64,000 nucleotides of DNA from Thalassospira profundimaris (GCF_003326795.1 NZ_JPWI01000010.1:124001-188000); one strand, 5' to 3'. Shown: positions 25,678 to 34,724, numbered from the stretch's first letter. Numbers and translations: made by a program. The notes: generated by a model from the letters alone, not told the origin.

Positions 25678-26493
25678 TTACGATGCCGAATGGCGGGCAA
25701 TGTCGGCGTCAATCGACTTCATGACTTCGCGCAGGGTTGCGACATCTTCGCTGCCCATTTTGGCAACCAGTTCTGCGGAATGTTCGGGGACCCGAAGGAT
25801 TTCACGAACATCGCCAAACAGGGCATCAAGCAGGCGAACGCAATGGGCCTCGGTGAAGTGCCAGTGGACTTCGCCAGACGGCAGGTTGTCATTGACCAGT
25901 TGCAGCAGCCATTTTTTGCGATGATCGTAATCGCGGAAATGAAGCGCCATGCGGGCAAAGACCAGATTGATGCGCAGCTTGACCGCCGGTTCCTTGGCCA
26001 GATGGTCCCAATATTCCGACGGATTGCGCAATTCGTCTTCGTCTTCGGCGTGGGCTTCGATGATTTCGTGAATTTCGCGGTCGATTTCCTGAAGCATGTC
26101 CATGCCGACCATCATGCGGATGACCTTGAAGAACGGCTGCAGGATGTCGCGTGACAATGCGCCTTCTTCAAGCGTGCCCGCAGCATCGCCTTCAAGCAGA
26201 TGTTCAAAGCGTGACACCAGCAACCGCCCGAACGGGTCGTGCCGGACAGCAGCATGTTCACGGGCCTTGATCGATTCAAGGTCGCTTTCAAGAACCGCCC
26301 ATGCCCCGTCAAACAGGTCTTCCTTTTCGCGAAGACCGTCAATTGCCTTGATGATTTGTTCTTCGGTAATCGCGCCGCCATGGTTGCGCGCGTGATGGAT
26401 CAGCCCCTGGGCGAATTGTTCCAGTACCGTAAAGGCGGCAACATGGTGGCGCTGCTTAAAACTGTCGCGTGGTGGTTTATTGGCTGCAATCAT
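25678..26493 (-). CDS. Hypothetical helical protein
   Basis: This 271-residue, mostly helical, acidic soluble protein is one I do not recognise. Recognisable stretches are RHHVAAFTVLEQFAQGLIHH, EEQIIKAIDGLREKEDLFDG, EIDREIHEIIEAHAEDEDEL and KLRINLVFARMALHFRDYDH. It has no signal peptide, membrane segment or catalytic motif. It ends with its own terminator and appears monocistronic, with a 203-bp upstream region in which I could not place a promoter. Confidence 0.8.
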   Translation of the reverse strand: MIAANKPPRDSFKQRHHVAAFTVLEQFAQGLIHHARNHGGAITEEQIIKAIDGLREKEDLFDGAWAVLESDLESIKAREHAAVRHDPFGRLLVSRFEHLLEGDAAGTLEEGALSRDILQPFFKVIRMMVGMDMLQEIDREIHEIIEAHAEDEDELRNPSEYWDHLAKEPAVKLRINLVFARMALHFRDYDHRKKWLLQLVNDNLPSGEVHWHFTEAHCVRLLDALFGDVREILRVPEHSAELVAKMGSEDVATLREVMKSIDADIARHSAS

Positions 26494-26696
26494 GAAGTGT
26501 CCAGACCTTGATTATCACGGTGATACATGATCAGGCAGATCTATCTGTAAGGATAGAATCCAAGAGGCCCTGATCCTGCATACGCCGAATTTATTAATAA
26601 ATTGGTGTCAGCAATTCGTGTGCCAAGGACAGCGCTTCGGGCCTTTGATCACGGGCCCGTAATTCGAAACCGGCGCGATCGCGCATGAAGGGCACT

Positions 26697-26882
26697 TTAT
26701 TCGTAGCCGACAGCGGCCTCGACAATTTCGAGCACGACATGGCGGGGCCGGATGATCTGGCGGCCGGCCTCTTCGAAATTGACGGCGATTCTGTCGCCAT
26801 CAACGGCCTGAATACGGCCGAGCCCCCAATCGGGCTGGTTCGGGTGGCGAACGATGGTGCCAGGAGTCAGCAAGAAATCCAT
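26697..26882 (-). CDS. DUF3553 small protein
   Basis: ATG 26882 (MDFLLTPGTIVRHPNQPDWG) is preceded by GGGAA and gives 61 residues. The pattern GTIVRHPNQPDWGLGRIQAV followed by DRIAVNFEEAGRQII is the DUF3553 beta-barrel, also found at the C-terminus of some UvrD-like helicases, where it resembles a nucleic-acid- or RNA-polymerase-binding module. Free-standing versions are common in alphaproteobacteria; function unknown. Confidence 0.85.
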   Translation of the reverse strand: MDFLLTPGTIVRHPNQPDWGLGRIQAVDGDRIAVNFEEAGRQIIRPRHVVLEIVEAAVGYE

Positions 26883-26913
26883 TGGGTTCCCAGTCTGCAA
26901 TGTGTCTGGGTTA

Positions 26914-26942
26914 TATATAGTTGGGCCTTTGACATCCCGCAA
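26914..26942 (-). promoter_or_regulatory. Possible promoter of the DUF3553 gene
   Basis: On the minus strand TTGCGG (26937-26942) and TATATA (26914-26919) are spaced by 17 bp; the -10 is good, the -35 weak. Confidence 0.4.
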
Positions 26943-27149
26943 TTATTCAGTGCGGCGGGGACGTCGCGCTGTCATCCTGGCAACAGGCAGGCGGCAATAT
27001 TTGCCGGGTTGGGCGGCTTAAATTTCGCCTCCGCTAAATAAGCTCTTAACATATCAGGGGGCAATCTGTGCCACCAGAGAGACCGGGCGTCATGTTTGGG
27101 GACGTGATGCTTTGAAGAACAAATAGAAATACCTTGGAGAACCCGAAAA

Positions 27150-27755
27150 ATGGTTCAGGACCTCGCCCTTGAAATGACGCTGATCGAACTGATCAGTTCG
27201 CGCATTTGCCACGACCTTGTCGGCCCGGTTGGTGCTGTCAATGCCGGGGCGGAACTGATGGGCGAAGATGGCGTTGCCGATGACGAGGCACTTGCCCTGA
27301 TGCGCAAAAGCGGCCTTGAAGCTGCACGGCGTCTGCAATTGTTCCGGCTGGCCTTTGGTCGGGCGGGCAACAGTGTCGATACCAAATCCATGCGCGATGC
27401 GGTGCGTCAGACCTATGATGCCGAGGGCAAGGTCAATCTTGATTGGCCTGATTTGCCGATTGATCCAGCTCATGGACGAGTCGTTCTCAATATGGTGATG
27501 CTCGCCCGTGAAGCTCTGCCTTTTGGCGGAAAGATTGCGGTTTCACACGAATCCGGTCGCACAACCGTCCTTGCAGAAGGCAAACGTGCGGCATTTCGTC
27601 CGGAAGTCATGGCAGTATTGGAGAAAGACGTCGCCGCAGACGGGCTTGATCCACGTACTGTACATGGATTTTTTGTGTTAAATCTGGCCAATCGGACGGG
27701 TGGGGAGCTTTCAGTCTTGCAACAGGAAGCAAATATTGCATTGATCTATGGATAA
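27150..27755 (+). CDS. chpT: Histidine phosphotransferase ChpT
   Basis: This 201-residue protein resembles the histidine-kinase DHp-CA core without ATP binding. The phospho-accepting H21 lies in SSRICHDLVGPVGAVNAGAE, followed by ARRLQLFRLAFGRAG and a degenerate C-terminal Bergerat fold. ChpT passes phosphate from CckA to CtrA and CpdR in the alphaproteobacterial cell-cycle relay. ctrA is 7.8 kb downstream in this window. It is immediately followed by the che operon, so it could contribute to coupling motility with the cell cycle. Confidence 0.9.
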   Translation: MVQDLALEMTLIELISSRICHDLVGPVGAVNAGAELMGEDGVADDEALALMRKSGLEAARRLQLFRLAFGRAGNSVDTKSMRDAVRQTYDAEGKVNLDWPDLPIDPAHGRVVLNMVMLAREALPFGGKIAVSHESGRTTVLAEGKRAAFRPEVMAVLEKDVAADGLDPRTVHGFFVLNLANRTGGELSVLQQEANIALIYG

Positions 27756-27898
27756 AAAATTGATCTGCGGGTCTGGTAATAACGTGTGGTAGCTTCTACG
27801 TAAGTAACCGATGTAACATACGTTTCTCGCCATGCGCGTTTAGAATGGGAGTTCCGGTTCCGGCAAACGTCCCTTTGCCGGAGATTTGGAGGGGGTAT

Positions 27899-30601
27899 AT
27901 GGACGATCTATTAAGTGAATTTCTGACCGAGACTTCGGAAAGTCTCTCGACGCTTGACGTTGAGTTGGTGAAGCTTGAGCAGAACCCGAATGATCCGGAC
28001 ATTTTGTCGAACATCTTCCGTTTGGTGCATACCATCAAGGGGACCTGTGGTTTCCTTGGTCTGCCGCGACTTGAAGCCGTCGCACATGCAGGCGAGAACG
28101 TTCTGGGCAAGATCCGCGACGGCGAGCTGGTTGTAACCGCCGAAGCCGTAACGCTGGTTCTTGAGTCCATCGATACAATTAAATACCTGCTTGGCGAGCT
28201 TGAGCAGAATGAAGCCGAACCGGATGGCGATGATGCCGATCTGATTGCCCGCCTGAACCATTTTGCCGACACCGGAACGATCCTGGGTGGTGCTGCACCG
28301 GCAGCCGCACCTGAGCCCGAACCGGTTGAGGACGAACCTCTGATCGTTGGCGAAAGTGCTGTCGCGGTTGATAGTGATGCGCTTCAGGCTGCTTTTGATG
28401 CCACCGAAGTTGATCCGGAATTCGCAACCTCGTCGGAACCGGAGGAACAGCCGGCTGCTCCTGCGGCACCGCCTGCGGCAGCGAAGTCACAGCAAGTTGC
28501 CCCGGCCAAGAAACCGGCCGCCGAGCAAAAAGCCGAACCGCCGCGCGGCGAGGCCAAGGAAAGCTCGGTCGCGGCTCAGACCATTCGTGTGAATGTCGAG
28601 CTGCTTGAAAACCTGATGACGCTGGTTTCCGAGCTTGTCCTGACCCGTAACCAGCTGTTGCAGATGGTTCGCGGCAAGGATGACAGTGAATTTACCGTTC
28701 CGTTGCAGCGCCTGTCACATATCACGACCGACCTTCAGGAAGGCGTGATGAAGACCCGTATGCAGCCGATTGGCAACGCTTGGGCAAAACTGCCGCGTAT
28801 TGTTCGCGACCTTGCCCTTGAGATGAACAAGAAGATCGATCTGCAGATGATCGGTGCCGATACCGAGCTGGATCGTCAGGTTCTTGAACTGATCAAGGAC
28901 CCGCTGACCCACATGGTGCGTAACTCTGCCGACCATGGTCTGGAAGATATTCCGGGACGTCGTGAAGCAGGCAAGCCTGAAACCGGCACCGTGACGCTGA
29001 ATGCGTATCACGAAGGTGGACACATCATCATCGAGATTTCCGATGATGGTCGTGGTCTTAACCTTGATCGGATCAAGGCCAAAGCCATTGCCAACGGTCT
29101 GGCCACCGAAGGTGAACTTGAAGGCATGGGTGAACAGCAGATTCAGCAGTTCATCTTCAAGCCGGGCTTCTCGACTGCGGAAAAGGTTACTTCGGTTTCC
29201 GGTCGTGGTGTGGGTATGGACGTTGTGCGTACCAACATCGAAAAGATCGGTGGTACGGTTGAACTGAAATCGGTTGAAGGCCGTGGTTCGACCTTCATCA
29301 TCAAAATCCCGCTGACTCTTGCGATTGTTTCGGCACTGATCGTCGAAAGTGGCGGCGAACGCTTTGCCATTCCGCAGATCAGCGTTCTGGAACTTGTTCG
29401 TGCATCGAACAATTCCGAACATTCGATCGAGCGTATTCACGACACCCCGGTCCTGCGGTTGCGTAACCGCCTGTTGCCGCTGGTGACGCTGAAGAAAATT
29501 CTGGGTCTCGATACCCAGGACCAGACCGACGAAAGTGTTGATGAAGAAGCATTCATCGTTGTCGCACAGGTCGGGACCTATTCGTTCGGTATCATCGTTG
29601 ACCGCGTGTTTGACACCGAGGAAATCGTGGTCAAACCGGTTGCACCGATCCTGCGCGATCTGTCGCTGTTCTCGGGGAATACGATCCTTGGTGATGGCAG
29701 CGTGATCATGATCCTTGACCCGAACGGTATTGCGACCCGTACCGGCGAAATCACCGTTGGTGGTTCGCAAGGTGTTGAAGGCAAAGCCAAAACCGATTCG
29801 TCGGATCGCGAAACAACCTCGATGCTGGTCTTCCGGGCTGGTGGTAGCGAAGTGCGTGCGGTTCCGCTGGCACTTGTTGCCCGCCTTGAGGAAATCGATG
29901 TCGAGAATATCGAACATTCCAACGGACGTCCGCTGGTTCAGTATCGTGGCAAGCTGATGCCGCTGGTCTTTATTGACGGCAGCTATCAGATGAAGGCCGA
30001 AGGTCGCCAGCCGACCCTTGTCTTCCAGGATCGCGAACGGACCATGGGTCTTGTCGTCGACGAGATCGTCGATATCGTTGACGATGTTCTCAATGTTGAA
30101 CTGACCGCAGATCAGGACGGACTTGTCGGTTCGGCTGTGATCGATGGCAAGGCAACCGATCTGATCGATGCCGGTTACTATCTTGAACTGGCCTTCAGCG
30201 ACTGGTTCGGGACCGAGGACAATGGCGGCGAGAAGAAGCGTGTTCTTCTGATCGATGACAGCCCGTTCTTCCGGAACCTGTTGACGCCGATGCTGTCGGT
30301 TGCCGGTTTCCGGGTTACAGCGGTTGAAACTGCTGAGCAGGCCATGGAACTCAAGAACCGTGGTATCCTGTTTGATGCGATTATCAGCGATATCGAAATG
30401 CCGGGCATGAACGGCTTTGAATTCGCCGAAGCGCTTCAGGATGACGAGCTGTGGGGTGAAGTTCCGATCATTGCCCTGTCCTCGCATACCAGCGAAGAAG
30501 ATTTCGAACGCGGTCGTCAGGTCGGTTTCAGCGACTATGTCGCGAAGTTTGATCGTGATGCCCTTGTCTCGACCCTGGTCCAGACATTGAGCAACGTGTA
30601 A
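27899..30601 (+). CDS. cheA: Hybrid chemotaxis histidine kinase CheA with C-terminal receiver
   Basis: ATG 27899, after a GGAGGGGG ribosome site, gives 900 residues. Domains in order: HPt (1-105) with H44 in RLVHTIKGTCGF; an Ala/Pro/Glu-rich linker (about 125-235); dimerisation (VNVELLENLMTLVSELVLTR); HATPase with N-box-like MVRNSADHGLE and ISDDGRGLNLDRI, GVGMDVVRTNIEKIGG; a CheW-like domain (LTLAIVSALIVESGGERFAI onward); a second CheW-like domain (TSMLVFRAGGSEVRAVPLAL onward); and a receiver (about 779-900) with VLLIDDSPFF and IISDIEMPGMNG. It phosphorylates CheY and CheB at the polar receptor array. Upstream of cheW by 15 bp. Confidence 0.95.
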   Translation: MDDLLSEFLTETSESLSTLDVELVKLEQNPNDPDILSNIFRLVHTIKGTCGFLGLPRLEAVAHAGENVLGKIRDGELVVTAEAVTLVLESIDTIKYLLGELEQNEAEPDGDDADLIARLNHFADTGTILGGAAPAAAPEPEPVEDEPLIVGESAVAVDSDALQAAFDATEVDPEFATSSEPEEQPAAPAAPPAAAKSQQVAPAKKPAAEQKAEPPRGEAKESSVAAQTIRVNVELLENLMTLVSELVLTRNQLLQMVRGKDDSEFTVPLQRLSHITTDLQEGVMKTRMQPIGNAWAKLPRIVRDLALEMNKKIDLQMIGADTELDRQVLELIKDPLTHMVRNSADHGLEDIPGRREAGKPETGTVTLNAYHEGGHIIIEISDDGRGLNLDRIKAKAIANGLATEGELEGMGEQQIQQFIFKPGFSTAEKVTSVSGRGVGMDVVRTNIEKIGGTVELKSVEGRGSTFIIKIPLTLAIVSALIVESGGERFAIPQISVLELVRASNNSEHSIERIHDTPVLRLRNRLLPLVTLKKILGLDTQDQTDESVDEEAFIVVAQVGTYSFGIIVDRVFDTEEIVVKPVAPILRDLSLFSGNTILGDGSVIMILDPNGIATRTGEITVGGSQGVEGKAKTDSSDRETTSMLVFRAGGSEVRAVPLALVARLEEIDVENIEHSNGRPLVQYRGKLMPLVFIDGSYQMKAEGRQPTLVFQDRERTMGLVVDEIVDIVDDVLNVELTADQDGLVGSAVIDGKATDLIDAGYYLELAFSDWFGTEDNGGEKKRVLLIDDSPFFRNLLTPMLSVAGFRVTAVETAEQAMELKNRGILFDAIISDIEMPGMNGFEFAEALQDDELWGEVPIIALSSHTSEEDFERGRQVGFSDYVAKFDRDALVSTLVQTLSNV

Positions 30602-30616
30602 TCGGGAGAAAGTACA

Positions 30617-31123
30617 ATGAGCGATAGCAACGCACTCGTCCCGAGCCATGAAAGAGGCGGCGCACTTGATCTTGGTGGTGACAGTCAGGATTTCGTCACG
30701 GCTTATATCGGCAAGCAGCTTTTTGGCATTCCGGTTCTGACGGTTCAGGATGTTCTTGGACCGCAGCGCATCACCCGCATTCCGCTGGCACCGCCAGAAG
30801 TCGCAGGGTCATTGAACCTGCGTGGTCGTATCGTTACGGCCATCGATGTTCGCAAGCGTCTTGGCTTGCGTGACAAGGACGATGATGATCCGGGCATGAG
30901 CATCGTTGTCGATCAGGGCGGCGAGCTTTACAGCCTGATGGTTGATCAGGTCGGAGAAGTTCTGAGCGTTCCCAAAAAGGCGTTTGAACAGAATCCGGCG
31001 ACCCTTGATCCGCGCTGGCGGGAGTTTTCCGACGGTATTTTCCGTCTGGATAAAAAGCTTCTGGTTATTCTTGATGTTACGCGTCTGCTTGATTTTACCT
31101 CATCGATCAAGCAGGCTGGGTAA
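30617..31123 (+). CDS. cheW: Chemotaxis adaptor CheW
   Basis: This 168-residue single CheW domain has DFVTAYIGKQLFGIPVLTVQ, RITRIPLAPPEVAGSLNLRG, RIVTAIDVRKRLGL and LYSLMVDQVGEVLSVP. It bridges receptors and CheA in the cytoplasm. It lies 15 bp after cheA. The extended N-terminus of about 25 residues is disordered. A hairpin with a T-rich tail follows before cheY. Confidence 0.95.
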   Translation: MSDSNALVPSHERGGALDLGGDSQDFVTAYIGKQLFGIPVLTVQDVLGPQRITRIPLAPPEVAGSLNLRGRIVTAIDVRKRLGLRDKDDDDPGMSIVVDQGGELYSLMVDQVGEVLSVPKKAFEQNPATLDPRWREFSDGIFRLDKKLLVILDVTRLLDFTSSIKQAG

Positions 31124-31137
31124 CCTATTTTGATGTG

Positions 31138-31164
31138 TCGGACGCGCAATGCGTCCGATATTTT
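31138..31164 (+). terminator. Internal terminator or attenuator between cheW and cheY
   Basis: Arms TCGGACGC (31138-31145) and GCGTCCGA (31151-31158) flank a 5-base loop and are followed by TATTTTG. Located inside the che operon, it may lower downstream expression rather than stop it. Confidence 0.6.
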
Positions 31165-31207
31165 GCCGTTAGTGGCTTAACGACCTAAATAAACGAGAAG
31201 GAAGTCG

Positions 31208-31573
31208 ATGAAGAGTTGTCTCGTCGTCGATGATTCGAAAGTCATCCGAATGGTGGCGCGCCGCATCCTCGAAGAATTGGGCTTTGCGGTCGTAGAGGCA
31301 GTGGACGGACAGGAGGCATTGGAAAAATGCCTCGAATCCATGCCTGAAGCAGTTCTGCTTGATTGGAACATGCCGGTCAAAAGCGGGATTGATTTCCTGC
31401 GTGACTTGCGCGCAACTCCGGGCGGGGATGAGCCAGTCGTCGTATTCTGCACCACGGAAAACGATCTGGAACATATCCAGGAAGCAATTACAGCCGGTGC
31501 GAACGAATACATCATGAAACCGTTCGACAGTGAGATCATTCAGGCGAAGTTTGAGCAGGTCGGCCTGATCTAG
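31208..31573 (+). CDS. cheY: Chemotaxis response regulator CheY
   Basis: This 121-residue single receiver domain has CLVVDDSKVIR with the acidic pair, phospho-acceptor D52 in VLLDWNMPVKSG, CTTENDLEHI and EYIMKPFDSEI with the conserved lysine. Phospho-CheY binds the FliM/FliN switch. The third gene of the che operon, 84 bp after cheW. Confidence 0.95.
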   Translation: MKSCLVVDDSKVIRMVARRILEELGFAVVEAVDGQEALEKCLESMPEAVLLDWNMPVKSGIDFLRDLRATPGGDEPVVVFCTTENDLEHIQEAITAGANEYIMKPFDSEIIQAKFEQVGLI

Positions 31574-31646
31574 TCCGGTCGCCCCTGTTTCTGTCCTTTC
31601 CGGACTTCCGAGATTGATCTCCTGACTCACGCGGGGACGCTGCTAC

Positions 31647-33362
31647 GTGGAAGACACGCCTATCCATTCGCCATACAAAGTTCTGATTGTGGACGATTCC
31701 GCCATTGTGCGCGGACTTGTGACACGCATGATGACCGAGGACGCCGAGATTGAAGTCGTCGGATCGGTCAATAATGGCGAAGAAGCATTGTCGGTAATGG
31801 AACAGGGTGGCGTCGAAGTCATTGTTCTTGATATCGAAATGCCGGTTATGGATGGGCTGACGGCCTTGCCCAAACTGTTGGAAATCGATCCGACAGTCCG
31901 GGTGATCATGGCATCGACCCTGACCAAGCGGAATGCCGATATCAGTTTCCAGGCGATGACCCTTGGTGCGGTGGATTATATCCCCAAACCAAGTTCATCA
32001 AAGGATCTGAATGTCGGGGCAGGTTTCCGGGCCGAGCTTCTGGACAAGGTAAAGGCATGGGCCGAACAGCGTCGCAAGATGCTCGAGGTCGAACATGCCC
32101 ATATCGAACAGCAGGCCGAAGTTCGGCAGGAATTAGCCGATACTCCAGCACCCGAGGCAGGTCAGGCGTCCGAGCCGCTGGCGGCGCATCCGCCCGAACA
32201 AGATCATGAACATGATGACACAACAGGCCATCAGGACGGAAAGGCGACAGCCTTCCGGGCTGAAATGTCGGTTGAGTATCAGCAGCTTCATAAACAGGGC
32301 CGCATTCAGCGCAAAAGATTTACCGCCGAACTGCGCCCGCGCCCGATGCAACAGCATCCGCGTCCGCAAGCCATGCAAACGCGTCCGGCACCGGTACAGC
32401 CAAACCCGGCATCGCAGACCCCGACATCGGCACAACCGTTGTCCGGGGCCGACAAGGCTGCTTCTTCTGACGGTGTTTCAGCGACCCGCAGCGCTGCAGT
32501 TTCAAATGCGATCCCAACCCGTCCCCAGACACCTTCGCGGGATCCGGGGCGTCTGATCCGGGATGCCGCCGTCGCGGCTGGCGGAAGCGGACACAAGTCC
32601 GCGTCCACGCCGTCACGAACATCACCCACGGCATCAGCAGCGCGCACTGTCGCGGCACCCAAGCGCGCATCTGCGAATGTTGCTGATGGCGCAAAGGTCA
32701 GTCGTGCTGCGCGCGGTGGTGTTGCACCGGCACCTGTCCGTCGTCCGGCATCGCGTGGCGAAGTGAGGCTGTTGCCAGAAAAGCGCCTGACTGTCGAAGC
32801 GATTGCAATTGGCAGCTCAACCGGTGGTCCGCAGGCGCTGTTTGAAGTTTTGCGGGGGCTGAACGGTGTGCGTCAGCCGATTTTCATTACCCAGCACATG
32901 CCGGCAACCTTTACCACCATTCTGGCCGAACATATCACCCGTCTGACCGGTTTGAAGTGTCAGGAAGGCAAGAACAATATGCCGATTGCCGGTGGACAGG
33001 TTTACCTTGCGCCCGGCGATTACCACATGACAGTAGAGGGGCGCGGTGGTTCGCGCCATCTGATGTTGAACCAGAACCCGCCAGAAAACTTCTGCCGCCC
33101 GTCGGTGGATCCGATGTTGCGCAGTCTGGTCGCGAGTTATGGTGGAAATATTCTAACCGCGATACTGACCGGCATGGGGCAGGATGGTATGTTGGGGGGG
33201 CGCGACGTCGTCAACGCAGGGGGCATGGTTGTTGCGCAGGACGAACAAAGCAGTGTTGTATGGGGAATGCCAGGGGCAGCAGCACATGCGGGTATCTGTT
33301 CTGCTATCCTGCCGGTTGGCGGAATTGCGGCCTATATCAAAAAATTTGCGGGGGGGCGTTAA
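31647..33362 (+). CDS. cheB: Chemotaxis methylesterase CheB with very long linker
   Basis: This 571-residue protein starts at GTG 31647. The N-terminal receiver (1-125) has VLIVDDSAIVRG and D62 in VIVLDIEMPVMDG. The C-terminal methylesterase (about 385-571) has the catalytic serine in IAIGSSTGGPQAL (S390/S391), HMPATFTTILAEH and LTGMGQDGMLGG. The domains are joined by about 240 residues rich in Ala, Pro, Arg, Thr and Gln (140-383), where CheB usually has a linker of 20-40; typical length is about 350. It removes methyl groups from receptor glutamates. Confidence 0.94.
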   Translation: MEDTPIHSPYKVLIVDDSAIVRGLVTRMMTEDAEIEVVGSVNNGEEALSVMEQGGVEVIVLDIEMPVMDGLTALPKLLEIDPTVRVIMASTLTKRNADISFQAMTLGAVDYIPKPSSSKDLNVGAGFRAELLDKVKAWAEQRRKMLEVEHAHIEQQAEVRQELADTPAPEAGQASEPLAAHPPEQDHEHDDTTGHQDGKATAFRAEMSVEYQQLHKQGRIQRKRFTAELRPRPMQQHPRPQAMQTRPAPVQPNPASQTPTSAQPLSGADKAASSDGVSATRSAAVSNAIPTRPQTPSRDPGRLIRDAAVAAGGSGHKSASTPSRTSPTASAARTVAAPKRASANVADGAKVSRAARGGVAPAPVRRPASRGEVRLLPEKRLTVEAIAIGSSTGGPQALFEVLRGLNGVRQPIFITQHMPATFTTILAEHITRLTGLKCQEGKNNMPIAGGQVYLAPGDYHMTVEGRGGSRHLMLNQNPPENFCRPSVDPMLRSLVASYGGNILTAILTGMGQDGMLGGRDVVNAGGMVVAQDEQSSVVWGMPGAAAHAGICSAILPVGGIAAYIKKFAGGR

Positions 33363-33368
33363 CCCATA

Positions 33369-34724
33369 ATGATGAAGCCGGAAGACTTCGATTTCGTAAG
33401 CAGACTGATAAAGTCCAAGTCCGGGCTCGTTCTGAGCGAGGACAAGACTTATCTGCTCGAAAGCCGGCTGATGCCTATTGCGCGCAAGCGCGGTCTTAAG
33501 GATCTGGGTGAACTGATCGGTACGCTGCGTGGCGGCGACCGCAATCTGGTTGAAGAAGTCGTCGATGCGATGACGACCAATGAAAGCTTCTTCTTCCGCG
33601 ATACAAAACCCTTTGATCAGTTCCGCCACGTTGTCTTGCCGCACATGATCAAGGAACGTGCCGCCAAACGGCATTTGCGTATCTGGTGTGCGGCGGCGTC
33701 TTCGGGGCAGGAGCCTTATTCACTGGCGATGATCCTTGATGACTTCAAAGCCCAGCTTGCTGGTTGGCGGGTTGAGATCATCGGAACCGATATTTCGCGC
33801 GAAATTCTGGCCAAGGCCCGCGCCGGTCTGTATTCCCAGTTCGAGGTCCAAAGGGGCCTTCCGATTACGCTTCTGGTCAAGTATTTCCAAAAGAAGGAAG
33901 ATCAGTGGCAGATTTCCGCCGATATCCGCTCGAAGGTGCAATACAAGGAATTCAACCTGCTTGAGGATTTCCGTCCGCTGGGGCAGTTTGACGTCGTTTA
34001 TTGCCGTAACGTCCTGATCTATTTCGATCAACCGACCAAAAGTGATGTCCTTGCCCGTGTTTCGGCCCTGATGCCTGATGACGGTTTCCTGTTCCTTGGC
34101 GGTGCGGAGACGGTTCTGGGGATTTCCGACAAATTCAAACCGCTGGCCCGCCAGCGCGGGATTTATCAGTTGAACCGTCCGGGGGCACCAGAAGTCGATT
34201 TGACAGCCCTTGAAAAGGTGCAGGCGAGCGGTGCTGCGGCTGCCGCAGGCGGTGCTGCTGCGGGGGGCTTTGCATTCCCCAAACCCAAGCATATGCAAAC
34301 CGGTGCCGGGACTGCAGGTACCGCGGGCAGTGCAACTGCGCCACGTCCTGCGAGCACCAGTACGACCGGTACAGCCGGTATTCGTCCTTCAACGACGGGC
34401 ACAACCGGAACAACCGGCACCGCAACCCAGCGTCCGCTCGGTACGACGGGATCCACGATCCGTCCGGCTGGAACAACGGGAAGCACGTTCAGCAAACCGT
34501 CAGGTTCGACTGGTACTGGTTCAACGACCCGTCCGGGAACCACAGGAACGACCGGGACAACCGGTTCGACCTATCGCCGCCCGCTTGGTACTGGCACAAG
34601 TACCAGTGGAACGACGCCAAGGCCGACGACAGGCACAGGAAGCACAGGGAGTTCTTCGGGAACGACCCGCCCGTCAACGACTTTTGACCGATCACGTTTC
34701 GGCAAACCGGACGACAAGAAGTAG
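33369..34724 (+). CDS. cheR: Chemotaxis methyltransferase CheR with Thr/Gly-rich tail
   Basis: The first about 275 residues are a normal CheR: SGLVLSEDKTYLLESRLMP (N-terminal helical domain), TTNESFFFRDTKPFDQF, RIWCAAASSGQEPYSLAMIL (S-adenosylmethionine site), IIGTDISREILAKARAGLYS, VVYCRNVLIYFDQPTKSDVL and FLFLGGAETVLGISDKF. After residue 281 the protein has about 170 residues of low complexity with repeated TGTTGT, TTGST and RPS/RPL units, ending FDRSRFGKPDDKK. It methylates receptor glutamates. It starts 6 bp after the cheB stop and ends the che operon. Confidence 0.94.
   Translation: MMKPEDFDFVSRLIKSKSGLVLSEDKTYLLESRLMPIARKRGLKDLGELIGTLRGGDRNLVEEVVDAMTTNESFFFRDTKPFDQFRHVVLPHMIKERAAKRHLRIWCAAASSGQEPYSLAMILDDFKAQLAGWRVEIIGTDISREILAKARAGLYSQFEVQRGLPITLLVKYFQKKEDQWQISADIRSKVQYKEFNLLEDFRPLGQFDVVYCRNVLIYFDQPTKSDVLARVSALMPDDGFLFLGGAETVLGISDKFKPLARQRGIYQLNRPGAPEVDLTALEKVQASGAAAAAGGAAAGGFAFPKPKHMQTGAGTAGTAGSATAPRPASTSTTGTAGIRPSTTGTTGTTGTATQRPLGTTGSTIRPAGTTGSTFSKPSGSTGTGSTTRPGTTGTTGTTGSTYRRPLGTGTSTSGTTPRPTTGTGSTGSSSGTTRPSTTFDRSRFGKPDDKK
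34303..34680 (+). repeat. Low-complexity ACNGGN-type repeat inside cheR
   Basis: The DNA encoding the CheR tail consists of imperfect repeats of Thr-Gly-Thr and Thr-Thr-Gly codons interspersed with CGTCCG (Arg-Pro). Codons vary (ACA, ACG, ACC, ACT; GGA, GGC, GGT), so it is not a perfect microsatellite. The varied codons suggest selection at the protein level or ageing of an old expansion. Confidence 0.75.

Noticed and set aside
26594..26803. Extra small gene overlapping the DUF3553 gene
   Set aside because: It overlaps a recognised family member in another frame and has no ribosome site.
28715..30649. 644-codon open frame antisense to cheA
   Set aside because: It mirrors the codon bias of cheA, has no ribosome site or recognisable domain, and lies wholly over a clear gene.
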